This document shows positions 1 to 8,945 of a DNA stretch of 64,000 nt, piece by piece (positions within the stretch are counted from its first letter, which is position 1; the number at the start of each line of letters is the position of its first letter). The translations under genes were made by a program, and so were the position numbers. The notes below the pieces were generated by a model. That model ran no database searches, was not told the DNA's origin, and saw only the letters and a list, made by a program, of their open reading frames with translations. Origin of the DNA: Prevotella brunnea (GTDB taxonomy: Bacteria > Bacteroidota > Bacteroidia > Bacteroidales > Bacteroidaceae); the NCBI RefSeq assembly GCF_008016795.1, contig NZ_SDIK01000056.1:32005-96004 (forward strand), read 5' to 3'.

Positions 1-180
1 GGGGGCATCCGCTTCTTGTTGCAAACTTACGTAATTTTTACGGATTACGCAAGGAAAAGGAGGAACGGGGATTATAAAAAACATTAAAACACAGTCCTGT
101 CAGATTTTCGTGGCGTGTGATGTCACGGTGGAAGAGGGGGTAAAAACATTAAAACCCGGTCGGGAATGTGCCTTCTGTCC

Positions 181-960
181 TTACCCGGCTACCACATCAA
201 GGGTCATCATTAGTGCAAAGCCCACGGCAAAGCCGATGGTGGACAAGTTGGAGTGCTCTCCTTCGGAGGCTTCGGGTATGAGTTCTTCCACTACCACATA
301 GAACATGGCACCCGCCGCAAAGCTCAGGAGATAAGGTAAGGCAGGTTCTATGATGCCGGCAAGCAGGATGACGAGTACGGCGCCGATGGGTTCCACCACG
401 CCACTGAGCGATCCGATGACGAACGATTTGAGTTTGGAATTGCCGGCTTCGCGCATTGGCATGGAGATGATAGCTCCCTCCGGAATGTTCTGTATGGCTA
501 TGCCCACAGCCATTGCCAAGGCGCCCGCCATGGTAATGTCGGTGCTTGCCTGCATCGCACCTGCCAGCACCACGCCCACAGCCATTCCTTCCGGAAGATT
601 GTGGATGGTAACGGCGAAGGTGAGCATTGCCGTCCGGCTCAAGTGCGACTTGGGTCCTTCCGGTGTATTGCTGCCAAGATGGAGGTGAGGTGTGATGAAG
701 TCGATGAAGAGCAGGAAAGCTATACCGATGAGAAATCCCGTTACGGCGGGGATGATGCGTGCTTTTCCTGCATCGTCCCACATTTCCATTGAGGGAATGA
801 TGAGCGACCAGATGGAGGCTGCCACCATGACGCCTGAGGCAAATCCCAGCAATGCTTTCTGCAAACTTGCGGACATTTCTTTGCGCATGAAGAAAACGAA
901 AGCCGAGCCCAGCACTGTTCCGAAGAGAGGGATGAGGAGTCCGAGGATGATATCTTGCAT
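181..960 (-). CDS. ZIP-family divalent metal transporter
   Basis: A 259-residue membrane protein of the ZIP (ZupT/GufA-like) family, which brings zinc, iron or manganese across the inner membrane. The two family motifs that supply metal ligands are visible: HNLPEG at residues 120-125 and QNIPEG at about 157-162, in consecutive hydrophobic helices. About eight hydrophobic segments span the protein, with a short His-containing loop (PHLHLG, about 91-96) before the first motif. A promoter-like TAACTTTG on the minus strand lies at 1038-1045, about 75 bases upstream of the start. The gene reads away from its neighbour and seems to be transcribed alone. The metal cannot be told from sequence. Confidence 0.9.
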   Translation of the reverse strand: MQDIILGLLIPLFGTVLGSAFVFFMRKEMSASLQKALLGFASGVMVAASIWSLIIPSMEMWDDAGKARIIPAVTGFLIGIAFLLFIDFITPHLHLGSNTPEGPKSHLSRTAMLTFAVTIHNLPEGMAVGVVLAGAMQASTDITMAGALAMAVGIAIQNIPEGAIISMPMREAGNSKLKSFVIGSLSGVVEPIGAVLVILLAGIIEPALPYLLSFAAGAMFYVVVEELIPEASEGEHSNLSTIGFAVGFALMMTLDVVAG

Positions 961-1037
961 GTTGTTGTCTTTTTGTTTTTTTATCGCAAAACCTTCATTG
1001 TGCCGGTTTTGTGGTGTTCAGGGTAATTTTCTCGCCA

Positions 1038-1045
1038 CAAAGTTA
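1038..1045 (-). promoter_or_regulatory. -7 promoter element (TAACTTTG) of the ZIP gene
   Basis: The minus strand reads TAACTTTG, matching the Bacteroidetes -7 consensus TAnnTTTG. It predicts a leader of about 70 bases for the ZIP transporter. Confidence 0.6.
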
Positions 1046-1114
1046 CGTATATTTTTTCAAAAACAATACCGTCATGGAAAGTCTTTTGCTTCTGTCGGGA
1101 AAGCGGTGGAGCAA

Positions 1115-1624
1115 TCAGCTCGTTTCCTCCTCATACCATTTCTTTGTCCTCAGATAGTTGTCGGCAAAGGTTCGCGCCTGATGGGGGCTTGTTTCTTTCA
1201 ATCGTCTCGCGGGAATGCCGCCCCATATCTCGTTGGCGGGAATCTTTGTCCCTGCAAGCACCACCGCTCCGGCAGCCACCACCGAGTTTTCGCCCACTTC
1301 TGCCCCATCAAGTACCGTGGCATTCATGCCGATGAGCGCGCCACACCGTACCGTGCAGGCATGAACCACGGCACCATGTCCCACGCTGACACCGTCTTCC
1401 AGCACCACCGGCATGCCAGCCGACTGGTGTACGCAAGCTAAATCCTGTATATTCACCTCGTTGCCGATGCGCACTTCCGCCACGTCGGCGCGGATAACGG
1501 CTCCGAACCACACCGAGCAGTCGTTGCCCATGATGATGTCGCCTGCCAAAGTGGCGTTCTCGGCGATGTAACATCGTTTTCCCCATGTGGGAGACTTTCC
1601 TTTTACGGTTTTTATTGTTGCCAT
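1115..1624 (-). CDS. gamma-carbonic anhydrase family protein
   Basis: A left-handed beta-helix (hexapeptide repeat) protein of 169 residues, in the family of gamma-carbonic anhydrases and related acyltransferase-like proteins. The expected three metal-binding histidines are present, in QDLACVH, SVGH and VVH in the middle third. The frame is open to an ATG at 1654, but a TAACTTTG promoter element on the minus strand at 1656-1663 would start the transcript downstream of that codon, so the ATG at 1624 (MATIKTVKG) is chosen. Whether the protein hydrates CO2 or has another role is not visible; many family members lack proven activity. Confidence 0.85.
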   Translation of the reverse strand: MATIKTVKGKSPTWGKRCYIAENATLAGDIIMGNDCSVWFGAVIRADVAEVRIGNEVNIQDLACVHQSAGMPVVLEDGVSVGHGAVVHACTVRCGALIGMNATVLDGAEVGENSVVAAGAVVLAGTKIPANEIWGGIPARRLKETSPHQARTFADNYLRTKKWYEEETS

Positions 1625-1655
1625 GATGAATAACGTTTTTTCTTGAATTTTCAAG

Positions 1656-1663
1656 CAAAGTTA
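1656..1663 (-). promoter_or_regulatory. -7 promoter element deciding the start of the gamma-CA gene
   Basis: TAACTTTG on the minus strand. The predicted transcription start, near 1649, excludes the longer reading frame start at 1654 and supports translation from 1624. Confidence 0.6.
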
Positions 1664-1696
1664 CGAAAAAACCGGGAGTTTTCGCGATGTTTTTCG

Positions 1697-1704
1697 TAAA
1701 TTTG
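1697..1704 (+). promoter_or_regulatory. -7 promoter element (TAAATTTG) of the cyclophilin gene
   Basis: Matches TAnnTTTG and lies about 72 bases before the first ATG, in the gap between the divergent gamma-CA and cyclophilin genes. Confidence 0.55.
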
Positions 1705-1775
1705 TTGCCGGATAAACCGAAAGCGGAGTTATATCCACCTAATTAATAAAGGAACATTTACACACTTATTGATTT

Positions 1776-2477
1776 ATGGAAACAAACAGAATGAAACTCA
1801 TCCTCTCGTCTCTGCTTTTGCTCTTCGCATCACTCTCGGCACAGGGGCAAAACGAGCAAAAGCAAACCGAAATCTTATTGGAGACCGACAGTGGCAACAT
1901 TCGCATCCGGCTCTACGACGAAACGCCCTTGCACCGCGACAACTTCATCCGACAGGTGGAGAGTGGTGCTTACGATGGGGTGCTCTTTCATCGTGTCATC
2001 AGCGACTTCATGGTTCAGACCGGCGACCTTGGCTCTAAGACCGCGCTGCCGGGACAGCCGTTGGGCGACACGCCGGAGGCTTACTCTGTACCGGCGGAAT
2101 TTCGTTATCCGCGACTCATCCATAAACGAGGGGCAGTGGCAGCGGCGCGCGAATCGGACGAGGTGAACCCGGAGCGGGCTTCCTCTTCCACGCAGTTCTA
2201 CATTGTTTGGGGAAGAAAATTCACCGACGACGGGCTCGACAAGGTGCAGGAGCGACTCAATCGTGCCACCGACAGCACCGTACAGATGTCGCCTGCCACG
2301 CGCGATATTTATAAGAACATCGGCGGAACGCCCCATCTTGATGGTTCCTACACCGTTTTTGGCGAGGTGGTGGAGGGTTTGGACGTAGTGGAACGCATCC
2401 AGCGTGCCGAAACGGATGCCAACGACCGCCCCATCGCCGACATACACATTCGCAAAGCGATGCTCGTCAGGCAATAG
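1776..2477 (+). CDS. secreted cyclophilin-type peptidyl-prolyl isomerase
   Basis: A cyclophilin-fold peptidyl-prolyl cis-trans isomerase with an N-terminal signal peptide (the hydrophobic stretch begins at the second ATG, 1791, ending near SLSAQGQ). It is likely periplasmic or membrane-attached and helps fold exported proteins. The family signature FHRVISDFMVQTGD is clear. The gene begins at 1776 or 1791; both give an export signal. A TAAATTTG promoter element sits at 1697-1704 on the plus strand. The protein is about 230 residues, longer than minimal cyclophilins because of insertions typical of Bacteroidetes members. Confidence 0.9.
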   Translation: METNRMKLILSSLLLLFASLSAQGQNEQKQTEILLETDSGNIRIRLYDETPLHRDNFIRQVESGAYDGVLFHRVISDFMVQTGDLGSKTALPGQPLGDTPEAYSVPAEFRYPRLIHKRGAVAAARESDEVNPERASSSTQFYIVWGRKFTDDGLDKVQERLNRATDSTVQMSPATRDIYKNIGGTPHLDGSYTVFGEVVEGLDVVERIQRAETDANDRPIADIHIRKAMLVRQ

Positions 2478-2504
2478 CCGCGAACAAAAGCACGTGAGAG
2501 AAAA

Positions 2505-3473
2505 TCAATAAATCCGCACCTTATCGCCCACTCGCACGCCATCTTCAGCGAGTTGGCGATTTTTCTTTACCAGACTCTTCAGTCTTATGCCATACTTCTG
2601 TGCTATGTCGTACAAGCTCTCCGAGTTGCCCACGATGTGCTGCCGCTTCTTGAACTCCTTCGGAGCGCGTTTGCGTTTCTTTCCGAGCCATACAATTTCG
2701 CCTTCTCTGAGCGTGTCCTTATATTTCCGCTCGTTGTATCGTGCCAGTTTCCTACCGCTGATGCCGGTCTCTCTGCCTATGCTCTTGAATGTGTCGCCAC
2801 GTCTCACCACGAGATAGCAGTTGCTGTTATAGGCGCGGAGCGAGTGCATGGCCGAGGCATTGCCGGCCGTCGGTGGTTGGCGCGAAGCTCCCGGCGAAGG
2901 CTTTTCGCTATCTTTCCCGGCGATGAACACATTATCCGGGAAAGCGTTGTACGACGTTGCGTTGTCATATCTGTAAAGCTGATAAAGCTCGATGATGGAA
3001 ATCAGGCTGTTGGCATAATTGGGATTGGTGGCATAGCCCGCTCGTTTCAATCCGTATGCCCATGCGCGATAATCCGTGCGCGGGAGCAGGAACAAACTGT
3101 TGTAACGTTGTCTGCCGGTGAGAAACTTCGAGTGGTCTTCATAGCTTTCGAGTGCCGAGTTGTATGCTCTGAAGCACTCTCCGTCAAGATCATCGTTGTG
3201 CGAGACGGTGCGCCCCGTCCAGTCATGGCACTTGATGCCGAAATGGTTGTTTGCTTCCGTGGCGAGTCTGCTCCGCCCTGCCCCGCTCTCCAGCACTCCC
3301 TGCGCCAAGGTGATGCTTGCCGGTATGCCATAACGCAACATCTCCCGGATGGCGATGTCCTTATATTTGATAAAATAGGATTGATAGGCTTGATTCCATT
3401 TGATTTTCGGCGTACCAAATGCAGAACCAAGAAAGAACAATAAACCAAAAACCAACAGAACGTATCGTTTCAT
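2505..3473 (-). CDS. exported glucosaminidase-domain protein with two LysM repeats
   Basis: A 322-residue cell-wall hydrolase. Residues 1-20 form a signal peptide. Residues about 25-170 are a glucosaminidase domain (the FlgJ/muramidase-like fold), with the catalytic-type glutamate in GVLESGAGRSRLA followed by NNHFGIKC. Two LysM peptidoglycan-binding repeats follow, at about 213-258 and 277-322, each with the GDT or GNSESLYDIA pattern. It probably cleaves glycan strands of peptidoglycan in the periplasm. A minus-strand TAACTTTG element at 3505-3512 gives a leader of about 25 bases. The gene converges with the cyclophilin gene, 27 bases apart. Confidence 0.9.
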   Translation of the reverse strand: MKRYVLLVFGLLFFLGSAFGTPKIKWNQAYQSYFIKYKDIAIREMLRYGIPASITLAQGVLESGAGRSRLATEANNHFGIKCHDWTGRTVSHNDDLDGECFRAYNSALESYEDHSKFLTGRQRYNSLFLLPRTDYRAWAYGLKRAGYATNPNYANSLISIIELYQLYRYDNATSYNAFPDNVFIAGKDSEKPSPGASRQPPTAGNASAMHSLRAYNSNCYLVVRRGDTFKSIGRETGISGRKLARYNERKYKDTLREGEIVWLGKKRKRAPKEFKKRQHIVGNSESLYDIAQKYGIRLKSLVKKNRQLAEDGVRVGDKVRIY

Positions 3474-3754
3474 GAGGCTGATGATAATGCTTGCGTTATT
3501 TTCGCAAAGTTAAATAATTTAACGACCAATTCAAAATATTTACTCTTAAAAAACGCAAAAACACGAAATATAAGGAACAGGGGGCGATAGTGTCCGAAAT
3601 GGTTTTGTGTCCCACGCAAGGTTTCATCAAATCATGAGACTTGATGTATTTTGTTTCAATGGCGAATGACACATGCCTCCTCATCCTCCAAATCGTAATT
3701 CGGGCAATGGCAAAAAGGCTCTTGACAGCGAACATTCTACCCATCCGGCACCAC

Positions 3755-3945
3755 GAAATTATATTACAAAAACCGCATCCGGGACGCGTTTCGTAATCTA
3801 TTGATAATCAGAATAATATGAATTGCTATTTAAAAGCTTAGCTTTTGCACGCCAATTCATGACCTTTTGCATTGCAAAAGCTTACCTTTTGGAACACGAA
3901 AGCTAAGCTTTGGATAAACGAATGAAGAATATTCAGGACATTATT
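3755..3945 (+). repeat. dispersed 22-bp-period repeat element, copy 1 (forward)
   Basis: The core at 3832-3913 holds four 16-base units starting at 3832, 3854, 3876 and 3898, so the period is exactly 22. The units are AAAAGCTTAGCTTTTG, AATTCATGACCTTTTG, AAAAGCTTACCTTTTG and GAAAGCTAAGCTTTGG, with 6-base spacers CACGCC, CATTGC and GAACAC. The left flank has CGTAATC followed by TTGATAATCAG, and the right flank has ATGAAGAATATTCAGGACAT; both recur at other copies. This element fills most of the 545-base gap between the glucosaminidase and C10 protease genes. I see no gene in the remainder (3513-3754). Confidence 0.9.
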
Positions 3946-3976
3946 AAAAAGGGGCACATCCCAAAAGATGTGCCCC
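3946..3976 (-). terminator. rho-independent terminator of the C10 protease gene
   Basis: On the minus strand GGGGCACATC, a six-base loop and GATGTGCCCC form a perfect 10-bp stem followed by TTTTT. It lies about 40 bases past the stop codon of the protease gene. Confidence 0.85.
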
Positions 3977-4018
3977 CATGATTTAAAAAACAATTTTATT
4001 TAATGTCTCTGATACCTT

Positions 4019-6934
4019 TTATTTCAGCACAATCTTCTTGCTGACCGTGCCTTGTGGCGTTACTACGCGCAGAATATAGACACCGGCTGTTGCAGGCAGT
4101 TGGAGAGAAGAGCCAACGGCTGTCGCAGAGAAGACCTTGGCTCCGGAAATGCCGTAGAGTTCCACGCGACGGATGTTTCCGGCGTTGCCAAAGCGCAGTT
4201 CGTTGCCATTGATGGTAAACTCTGCCGATTGTGTCGTGGTTTGCGCATCGTCGATGCCTGCCGTAATGCCCAAGTAAATAACCTTCGTGTTTTCGCCACT
4301 CACGGTGATTTCTTCGCCACTCTTTTTGCCTTGCGGACGATATTCCATATAGAGGAGGTAAGCTCCGTTGGCGAGTGTGGCGGAAGGCTTATAATCGAAG
4401 ACAAAGTCTTTTGTCTCGCCTGCTGCCATGCTGACAGACTGCATGTTGGCAAGTTGGCCTGCTCGGTAGGAAGCCGGGCGGAAACGGATGTATAACATTC
4501 CCTTAGTGGCTTCGCTTGCTTTCAGCGTAAACTTGATGTTCTTCACGTTTGTTCCTTGTTTCCACTCTATACTCGGAACCTCGAATGCTGTTGCGGTGAG
4601 TGGCAGGGCATTGTTTGCCTTCACTTCAATGATGCAATCCTCAAAAGTGCCTTCCATCGGGTATTCCGTGTCCTTATATACGAAATAGGGCAACAACTTG
4701 TATTTACCCGGATTCAAATCCGTACGGACATAATATTTCGGATCTTGACGTTCCTGTTGTTTGAATGTTTGTGCATCGAGACGGATGAAGTCGCGAGTTT
4801 CCTCCTCGTTCTCTACATTCTGCACCTTGAGCAAGAGGTTCACCGTTCCTTCCAATCCATAGTTGCGAACAGGGTGTGTGAAGAGCACTTTGTCGCCCTG
4901 CACAATTTCGTTCTCGTTTGCACCGCTGCTGAGCCATGCAAAGTTCCCCAATTGGCGGATAACCGGTATTTGGGCCGCTTTCTTGACTTCAAGGATAGTT
5001 TCGCCCACGAGGTCTTCCTTGAATGGATATTGTTCGAAGTCGGCACCTGCCGGAGCTTTTGGCTTTGCTTTATCGAAAGCGATTACTTTATACTTGCCTT
5101 CGGGCATGTCTGCCGGAAGATTGATGAGCAGGCTGAGTTCTTTTTCGCTACTGTCATAGACGTTATTGAGTTTCTCATCAGCCTCGTGCAGATAGTAAAC
5201 CTTCGAGGGGTCGTCGATGGAAGTGAACTTCAGCCATACGCGTGTAACGTAATAATCGGTTGAATTGTTGCGGATGTGCACTTTGAAACAGCCACTTCCT
5301 CCGGCATAGAGAGTTCCATCGGGTGTTATCTTCTCAAGCAATGTCACGTCAGGTATCGGCTTGTGCTGGTCAACGGCGATGATTTTGCCGTCCTTCACCG
5401 TTGCGATGGCATAGTTGGGGAGGCTGTTCGGTGCAAGGACAATATTCCAATCCTCCGTTCCTTTGGCTTTCACCGCATAGATGATCTTATAGTCATTGCC
5501 GTCAGCCACACCGGGTACATTGACCGAGCAATCCTGCATCTTAGCCCAATCGCCATTGGTCAGCGGCTTCTTGTCGAGGTTCACGCCCTTTACGTTCAAG
5601 GGTTGCTCCTTGAGATTGGCAACAATCTTTCCATCTTTGTCGATGAGCACTGCGGCGATGACACCGTCGAAGTCGTCGCAATCGTGGTTGCTGATGATGG
5701 ACATGCACTGTATGCCGGTGGAAAGGAGTGTTGCTGTGAAGCGCGTATCGCAATAGATATCCCATGAGCGTTTGCTACCTTCCACGGGTTTCTGTATGCC
5801 CGTGATGATTTCCTGTTGCAGATTGTAACCTCCGCCGTTGGCTCCGATGCCGAGGTCGTAGGGGTTCAGCGCGTTCACGAGGAAGTAGCCGTTGCTCTTG
5901 CCATACCATCCCCAGTTGATGTGCACGTAGTCTTGGTCGTCGTAACCATCGCAAACGTAGGCGTGTCCGCCCTGTCCGTCCTCATTTGAGGCACTGTAGA
6001 ACACGGGGCGTTTTGCGTTGAGTTCTGCCTTAATCATGTCCATCCACTCTTTGGTGCTGAAATATTCGCGTTTCTTGTAGGCAATGGCTTTGTCGTAGCC
6101 GAAGTAATTGACGAGCGCACCTGTAACAGCTTGCGAGAAAGCGCCACTGCCTGCCGGTGCGAACGACATGTGAACCGATACGGCAGCCTGATAACTGAGC
6201 GTTGCCACCTGTTTGTTCTGTTCAGCATTGGCATTGTCTTTTTCGAGCCATCCCGGCATGTTGTTCCAATCGTAGGTGGTTGTGCCGAAGTTGGCGGTGA
6301 GGTCTTGTCCGATATTACTCTTATAAGTTAGTTCGCCGGTGCCTTGTGCGGGCCAACGATGGTAGCGCATGATTTGTGCCATTGCCGTTGCCACGCAACC
6401 CACGAAATAATGCTTTGTCTTCGCTTCGGCGGTGTAGGTGGGCATCATGCCGTTGAATGGCGCGTCCTGTCCCCATTGAATACCGTCTTTGTCGAGCAGC
6501 GGTGCTACCACCACTTTTCCCTTAGAGGGCACTGCATCGCCAACGTGCGGTGCCTTGCGTGCGGAAGCGTTCTCCACCACGCGAGCAAACATTTGCAACA
6601 TGGCTGCCACGTTGTCGGGTGCGTTTTCCATGTCGAAAGAGCCTGAGTCGGAATAGCCGAGGATTGCTCCCACGGCATCGTTGCCGGAGACGATCACGAA
6701 TCCGCGATTGCCATCGGCGTTATATACATAGAAAGGTTCGTAATCTCTGTCAGTGCTCTTGCTCAATCGCAGTTTGGCAGGAATGGCGGCATAGCGTGCC
6801 TTTGCTCCACGGTGTAGCTGCCCCGCCATGAATTTCCGGGCGATTTGCTGTGCCTGCGCTTTCGTTACTTTCTCTGCGAACGATGGCAAAGCAAGCAACG
6901 TAAACAACAGTAAAAGTTGTAATGTTTTTCTCAT
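4019..6934 (-). CDS. secreted C10-family cysteine protease with T9SS sorting domain
   Basis: A 971-residue secreted protease of family C10 (streptopain/interpain). The ATG at 6934 is chosen because it begins a good signal peptide (MRKTLQLLLLFTLLALPSFA); the frame is open to 7003. The pro-domain (Spi-like, about 22-140) precedes the catalytic domain. The catalytic cysteine is Cys180 in HYFVGCVATAMAQ, and the histidine is His324 in GGHAYVCDGYDD, followed by HINWGWYG. After the catalytic domain come several beta-sandwich modules. The last 80 residues end in GVYILRVVTPQGTVSKKIVLK-like sequence, the pattern of a type IX secretion C-terminal signal, so the enzyme is probably exported to the cell surface or medium. 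A minus-strand TAAATTTG element at 7040-7047 gives a leader of about 100 bases. Confidence 0.93.
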   Translation of the reverse strand: MRKTLQLLLLFTLLALPSFAEKVTKAQAQQIARKFMAGQLHRGAKARYAAIPAKLRLSKSTDRDYEPFYVYNADGNRGFVIVSGNDAVGAILGYSDSGSFDMENAPDNVAAMLQMFARVVENASARKAPHVGDAVPSKGKVVVAPLLDKDGIQWGQDAPFNGMMPTYTAEAKTKHYFVGCVATAMAQIMRYHRWPAQGTGELTYKSNIGQDLTANFGTTTYDWNNMPGWLEKDNANAEQNKQVATLSYQAAVSVHMSFAPAGSGAFSQAVTGALVNYFGYDKAIAYKKREYFSTKEWMDMIKAELNAKRPVFYSASNEDGQGGHAYVCDGYDDQDYVHINWGWYGKSNGYFLVNALNPYDLGIGANGGGYNLQQEIITGIQKPVEGSKRSWDIYCDTRFTATLLSTGIQCMSIISNHDCDDFDGVIAAVLIDKDGKIVANLKEQPLNVKGVNLDKKPLTNGDWAKMQDCSVNVPGVADGNDYKIIYAVKAKGTEDWNIVLAPNSLPNYAIATVKDGKIIAVDQHKPIPDVTLLEKITPDGTLYAGGSGCFKVHIRNNSTDYYVTRVWLKFTSIDDPSKVYYLHEADEKLNNVYDSSEKELSLLINLPADMPEGKYKVIAFDKAKPKAPAGADFEQYPFKEDLVGETILEVKKAAQIPVIRQLGNFAWLSSGANENEIVQGDKVLFTHPVRNYGLEGTVNLLLKVQNVENEEETRDFIRLDAQTFKQQERQDPKYYVRTDLNPGKYKLLPYFVYKDTEYPMEGTFEDCIIEVKANNALPLTATAFEVPSIEWKQGTNVKNIKFTLKASEATKGMLYIRFRPASYRAGQLANMQSVSMAAGETKDFVFDYKPSATLANGAYLLYMEYRPQGKKSGEEITVSGENTKVIYLGITAGIDDAQTTTQSAEFTINGNELRFGNAGNIRRVELYGISGAKVFSATAVGSSLQLPATAGVYILRVVTPQGTVSKKIVLK

Positions 6935-7039
6935 TTGTTGATTTCTATTAAAGTTTAACTGAATATTCTGTTTTTCATATCCTGAATGAGGAGGGTTCGC
7001 CAACCTCCAATCTTTTACCTAAATAAAAAACTAAGTGCA

Positions 7040-7047
7040 CAAATTTA
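7040..7047 (-). promoter_or_regulatory. -7 promoter element (TAAATTTG) of the C10 protease gene
   Basis: Minus-strand match to TAnnTTTG, about 100 bases upstream of the chosen ATG. Confidence 0.55.
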
Positions 7048-7242
7048 GAGTAATTATTCAAGACTAAGGGACTTATCTTTTGTTATTTCACAACTTATAA
7101 CACAACTTAACATTATAAAGTGTTCTGTAACCAACCGGCGGAATGTCGATGCTGTGGAAATTCGCGTCCGAAGTTGCTTCTTCCGCTTCGGAAAGTTAAG
7201 AAATATATTGATTGAAGGGGAGCGTTTCTCGTTGTTTTTGTT

Positions 7243-7250
7243 TATCTTTG
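7243..7250 (+). promoter_or_regulatory. -7 promoter element (TATCTTTG) of the Mrp gene
   Basis: Exact match to the common Bacteroidetes form TATCTTTG, 35 bases before the Mrp ATG. Transcription from here excludes the longer open frame that starts at 7154. Confidence 0.65.
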
Positions 7251-7285
7251 CAATCGTTCCATACAAAAATAAAAAAAGCGAAGAA

Positions 7286-8389
7286 ATGACATTATATCCG
7301 AAACTCATCACCGACGCTTTGTCGAAGGTGATTTATCCCGGTACGAAGAAGAATCTCGTGGAGAGCGAGATGGTGGCTGACGACATCCGAATAGACGGCA
7401 TGAAGGTGAGTTTTACGCTCATTTTCCCCCGCCAGACCGACCCTTTCATGAAATCTACGTTGAAAGCGGCTGAAGCCCAGATACATTATTCCATAGACAA
7501 AGCGATGGAGGTGGAAATAAAAACTGAGTTCAAGTCGGCTCCGCGCCCGGAAGTGGGCAAGCTGCTGCCCAACGTGAAGAACATCATCGCCGTAAGTTCG
7601 GGAAAGGGCGGTGTGGGGAAAAGCACCGTTTCAGCCAATCTCGCCATCGCCTTGGCACGATTGGGCTATAAGGTGGGACTGCTCGACACCGACATCTTCG
7701 GACCAAGCATGCCCAAGATGTTCGGCGTGGAGAACGAACACCCTTATGCAGTGGAGAAGGACGGCAGACAACTCATCGAACCGATAGAGAAATATGGGGT
7801 GAAACTGCTCTCCGTGGGCTTCTTCGTACATCCCGACACGGCAACGCTCTGGCGTGGCAGCATGGCATCGAACGCCCTGAAACAACTCATCGCCGATGGC
7901 GACTGGGGCGATTTGGATTACTTCATTCTCGACACACCGCCCGGAACAAGCGATATTCACCTGACGTTGTTGCAGACACTTGCCATCACCGGGGCTGTCA
8001 TCGTCTCAACACCGCAAAACGTGGCATTGGCAGACGCGCGCAAAGGCATAGACATGTATCGCAACGAAAAAGTGAACGTGCCCATTCTCGGATTGGTGGA
8101 GAACATGGCATGGTTTACACCTGCCGAATTGCCCGACAACAAATATTACATCTTTGGCAAAGAGGGTGCGAAACAATTGGCAAAGGAGACAGGTTGCCCG
8201 CTGTTGGCACAAATTCCCATCGTGCAAAGCATCTGCGAGAATGGCGACAAGGGGGAACCTTCTGCCATACGGACAGACACACTGACGGGACAGGCATTCA
8301 TCAATCTGGCGCAAGCCGTTGTAACGGTGGTCAATCGGCGCAACAAGGCGCAAGCCCCCACAAAGATTATCAACGTTACAAGAAAATAA
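7286..8389 (+). CDS. mrp: Mrp/ApbC-type Fe-S cluster carrier ATPase
   Basis: A 367-residue P-loop ATPase of the Mrp/NBP35 family, which carries iron-sulfur clusters to apoproteins in the cytoplasm. Residues 1-85 form the small MIP18-like domain. The deviant Walker A motif SSGKGGVGKST lies at about 104-114, and further switch motifs are in DTPPGTSD and FGPSMPKMFG. In many Mrp proteins a CxxC pair follows the ENM motif; here the sequence is VENMAWFTPAELPDNKYY, without cysteines, as is common in Bacteroidales. The ATG at 7286 is preferred over 7154 because a promoter element lies at 7243-7250. Confidence 0.92.
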   Translation: MTLYPKLITDALSKVIYPGTKKNLVESEMVADDIRIDGMKVSFTLIFPRQTDPFMKSTLKAAEAQIHYSIDKAMEVEIKTEFKSAPRPEVGKLLPNVKNIIAVSSGKGGVGKSTVSANLAIALARLGYKVGLLDTDIFGPSMPKMFGVENEHPYAVEKDGRQLIEPIEKYGVKLLSVGFFVHPDTATLWRGSMASNALKQLIADGDWGDLDYFILDTPPGTSDIHLTLLQTLAITGAVIVSTPQNVALADARKGIDMYRNEKVNVPILGLVENMAWFTPAELPDNKYYIFGKEGAKQLAKETGCPLLAQIPIVQSICENGDKGEPSAIRTDTLTGQAFINLAQAVVTVVNRRNKAQAPTKIINVTRK

Positions 8390-8717
8390 AAAAGGCAACA
8401 GAATTGCCGTGGCAGGGCTGTACGCTCCTCCCTCCCCCACACCTTATATATATAGGCGGTACGCAAATCTCCCCTCATTCGCCAACCGGTCATTTGCCAT
8501 CGGCGGACATGCGTGTTGCGAACCATTGAACCACACGGCGACAGACGCGTTTCCGAACATTTTTGGATAGGGCTGAACCACGATAGGGAATGTGGTTCCG
8601 ACCGGTTTTTCAACAGCTCATCCGGAAATCGAAACATGACGAAAAAATTTTACATTCTGAAGGATTGTCCCGACACTCGCAACACACTGAAAGACAACAG
8701 ATTAAAAAACAGCTTTT

Positions 8718-8799
8718 AAAAGCTTACCTTTTGCAGTGCAAAAGCTTACCTTTTGATTGCCGAAAGCTCATCTTTTACACGGCAAAAGATGAGCTTTCG
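8718..8799 (+). repeat. dispersed 22-bp-period repeat element, copy 2 (forward)
   Basis: Four 16-base units start at 8718, 8740, 8762 and 8784 (period 22): AAAAGCTTACCTTTTG twice, GAAAGCTCATCTTTTA and AAAAGATGAGCTTTCG. Spacers are CAGTGC, ATTGCC and CACGGC. Units 3 and 4 are also inverted copies of each other and can fold into a long hairpin. A shared left flank (ATTTTACATTCTGAAGGATTG) begins near 8648. The element lies in the 556-base gap between mrp and glyA. I see nothing coding in the rest of that gap (8390-8640). Confidence 0.9.
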
Positions 8800-8854
8800 G
8801 GAACTGATACTGAATATTTTTTCACAATTATTTGTTCGATTTGCGGAATTTCAT

Positions 8855-8862
8855 TATATTTG
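8855..8862 (+). promoter_or_regulatory. -7 promoter element (TATATTTG) of glyA
   Basis: Match to TAnnTTTG with TTTG near the -33 region (about 8831-8834), giving a leader of about 77 bases. Confidence 0.6.
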
Positions 8863-8945
8863 CAAACAATTAAAAACATAACCTATGTCTTCGAGAGCCT
8901 AACCAAACAAAACCGCTTGAAAAGACACTTAATACATTATACAAC

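Noticed and set aside
3496..3744. Minus-strand frame of 82 codons upstream of the glucosaminidase gene
   Set aside because: No promoter before it or likely protein pattern, and it overlaps the promoter of the glucosaminidase gene.
8441..8460. TATATATATA stretch after mrp as a promoter
   Set aside because: No TAnnTTTG element or gene follows; glyA has a better promoter at 8855.
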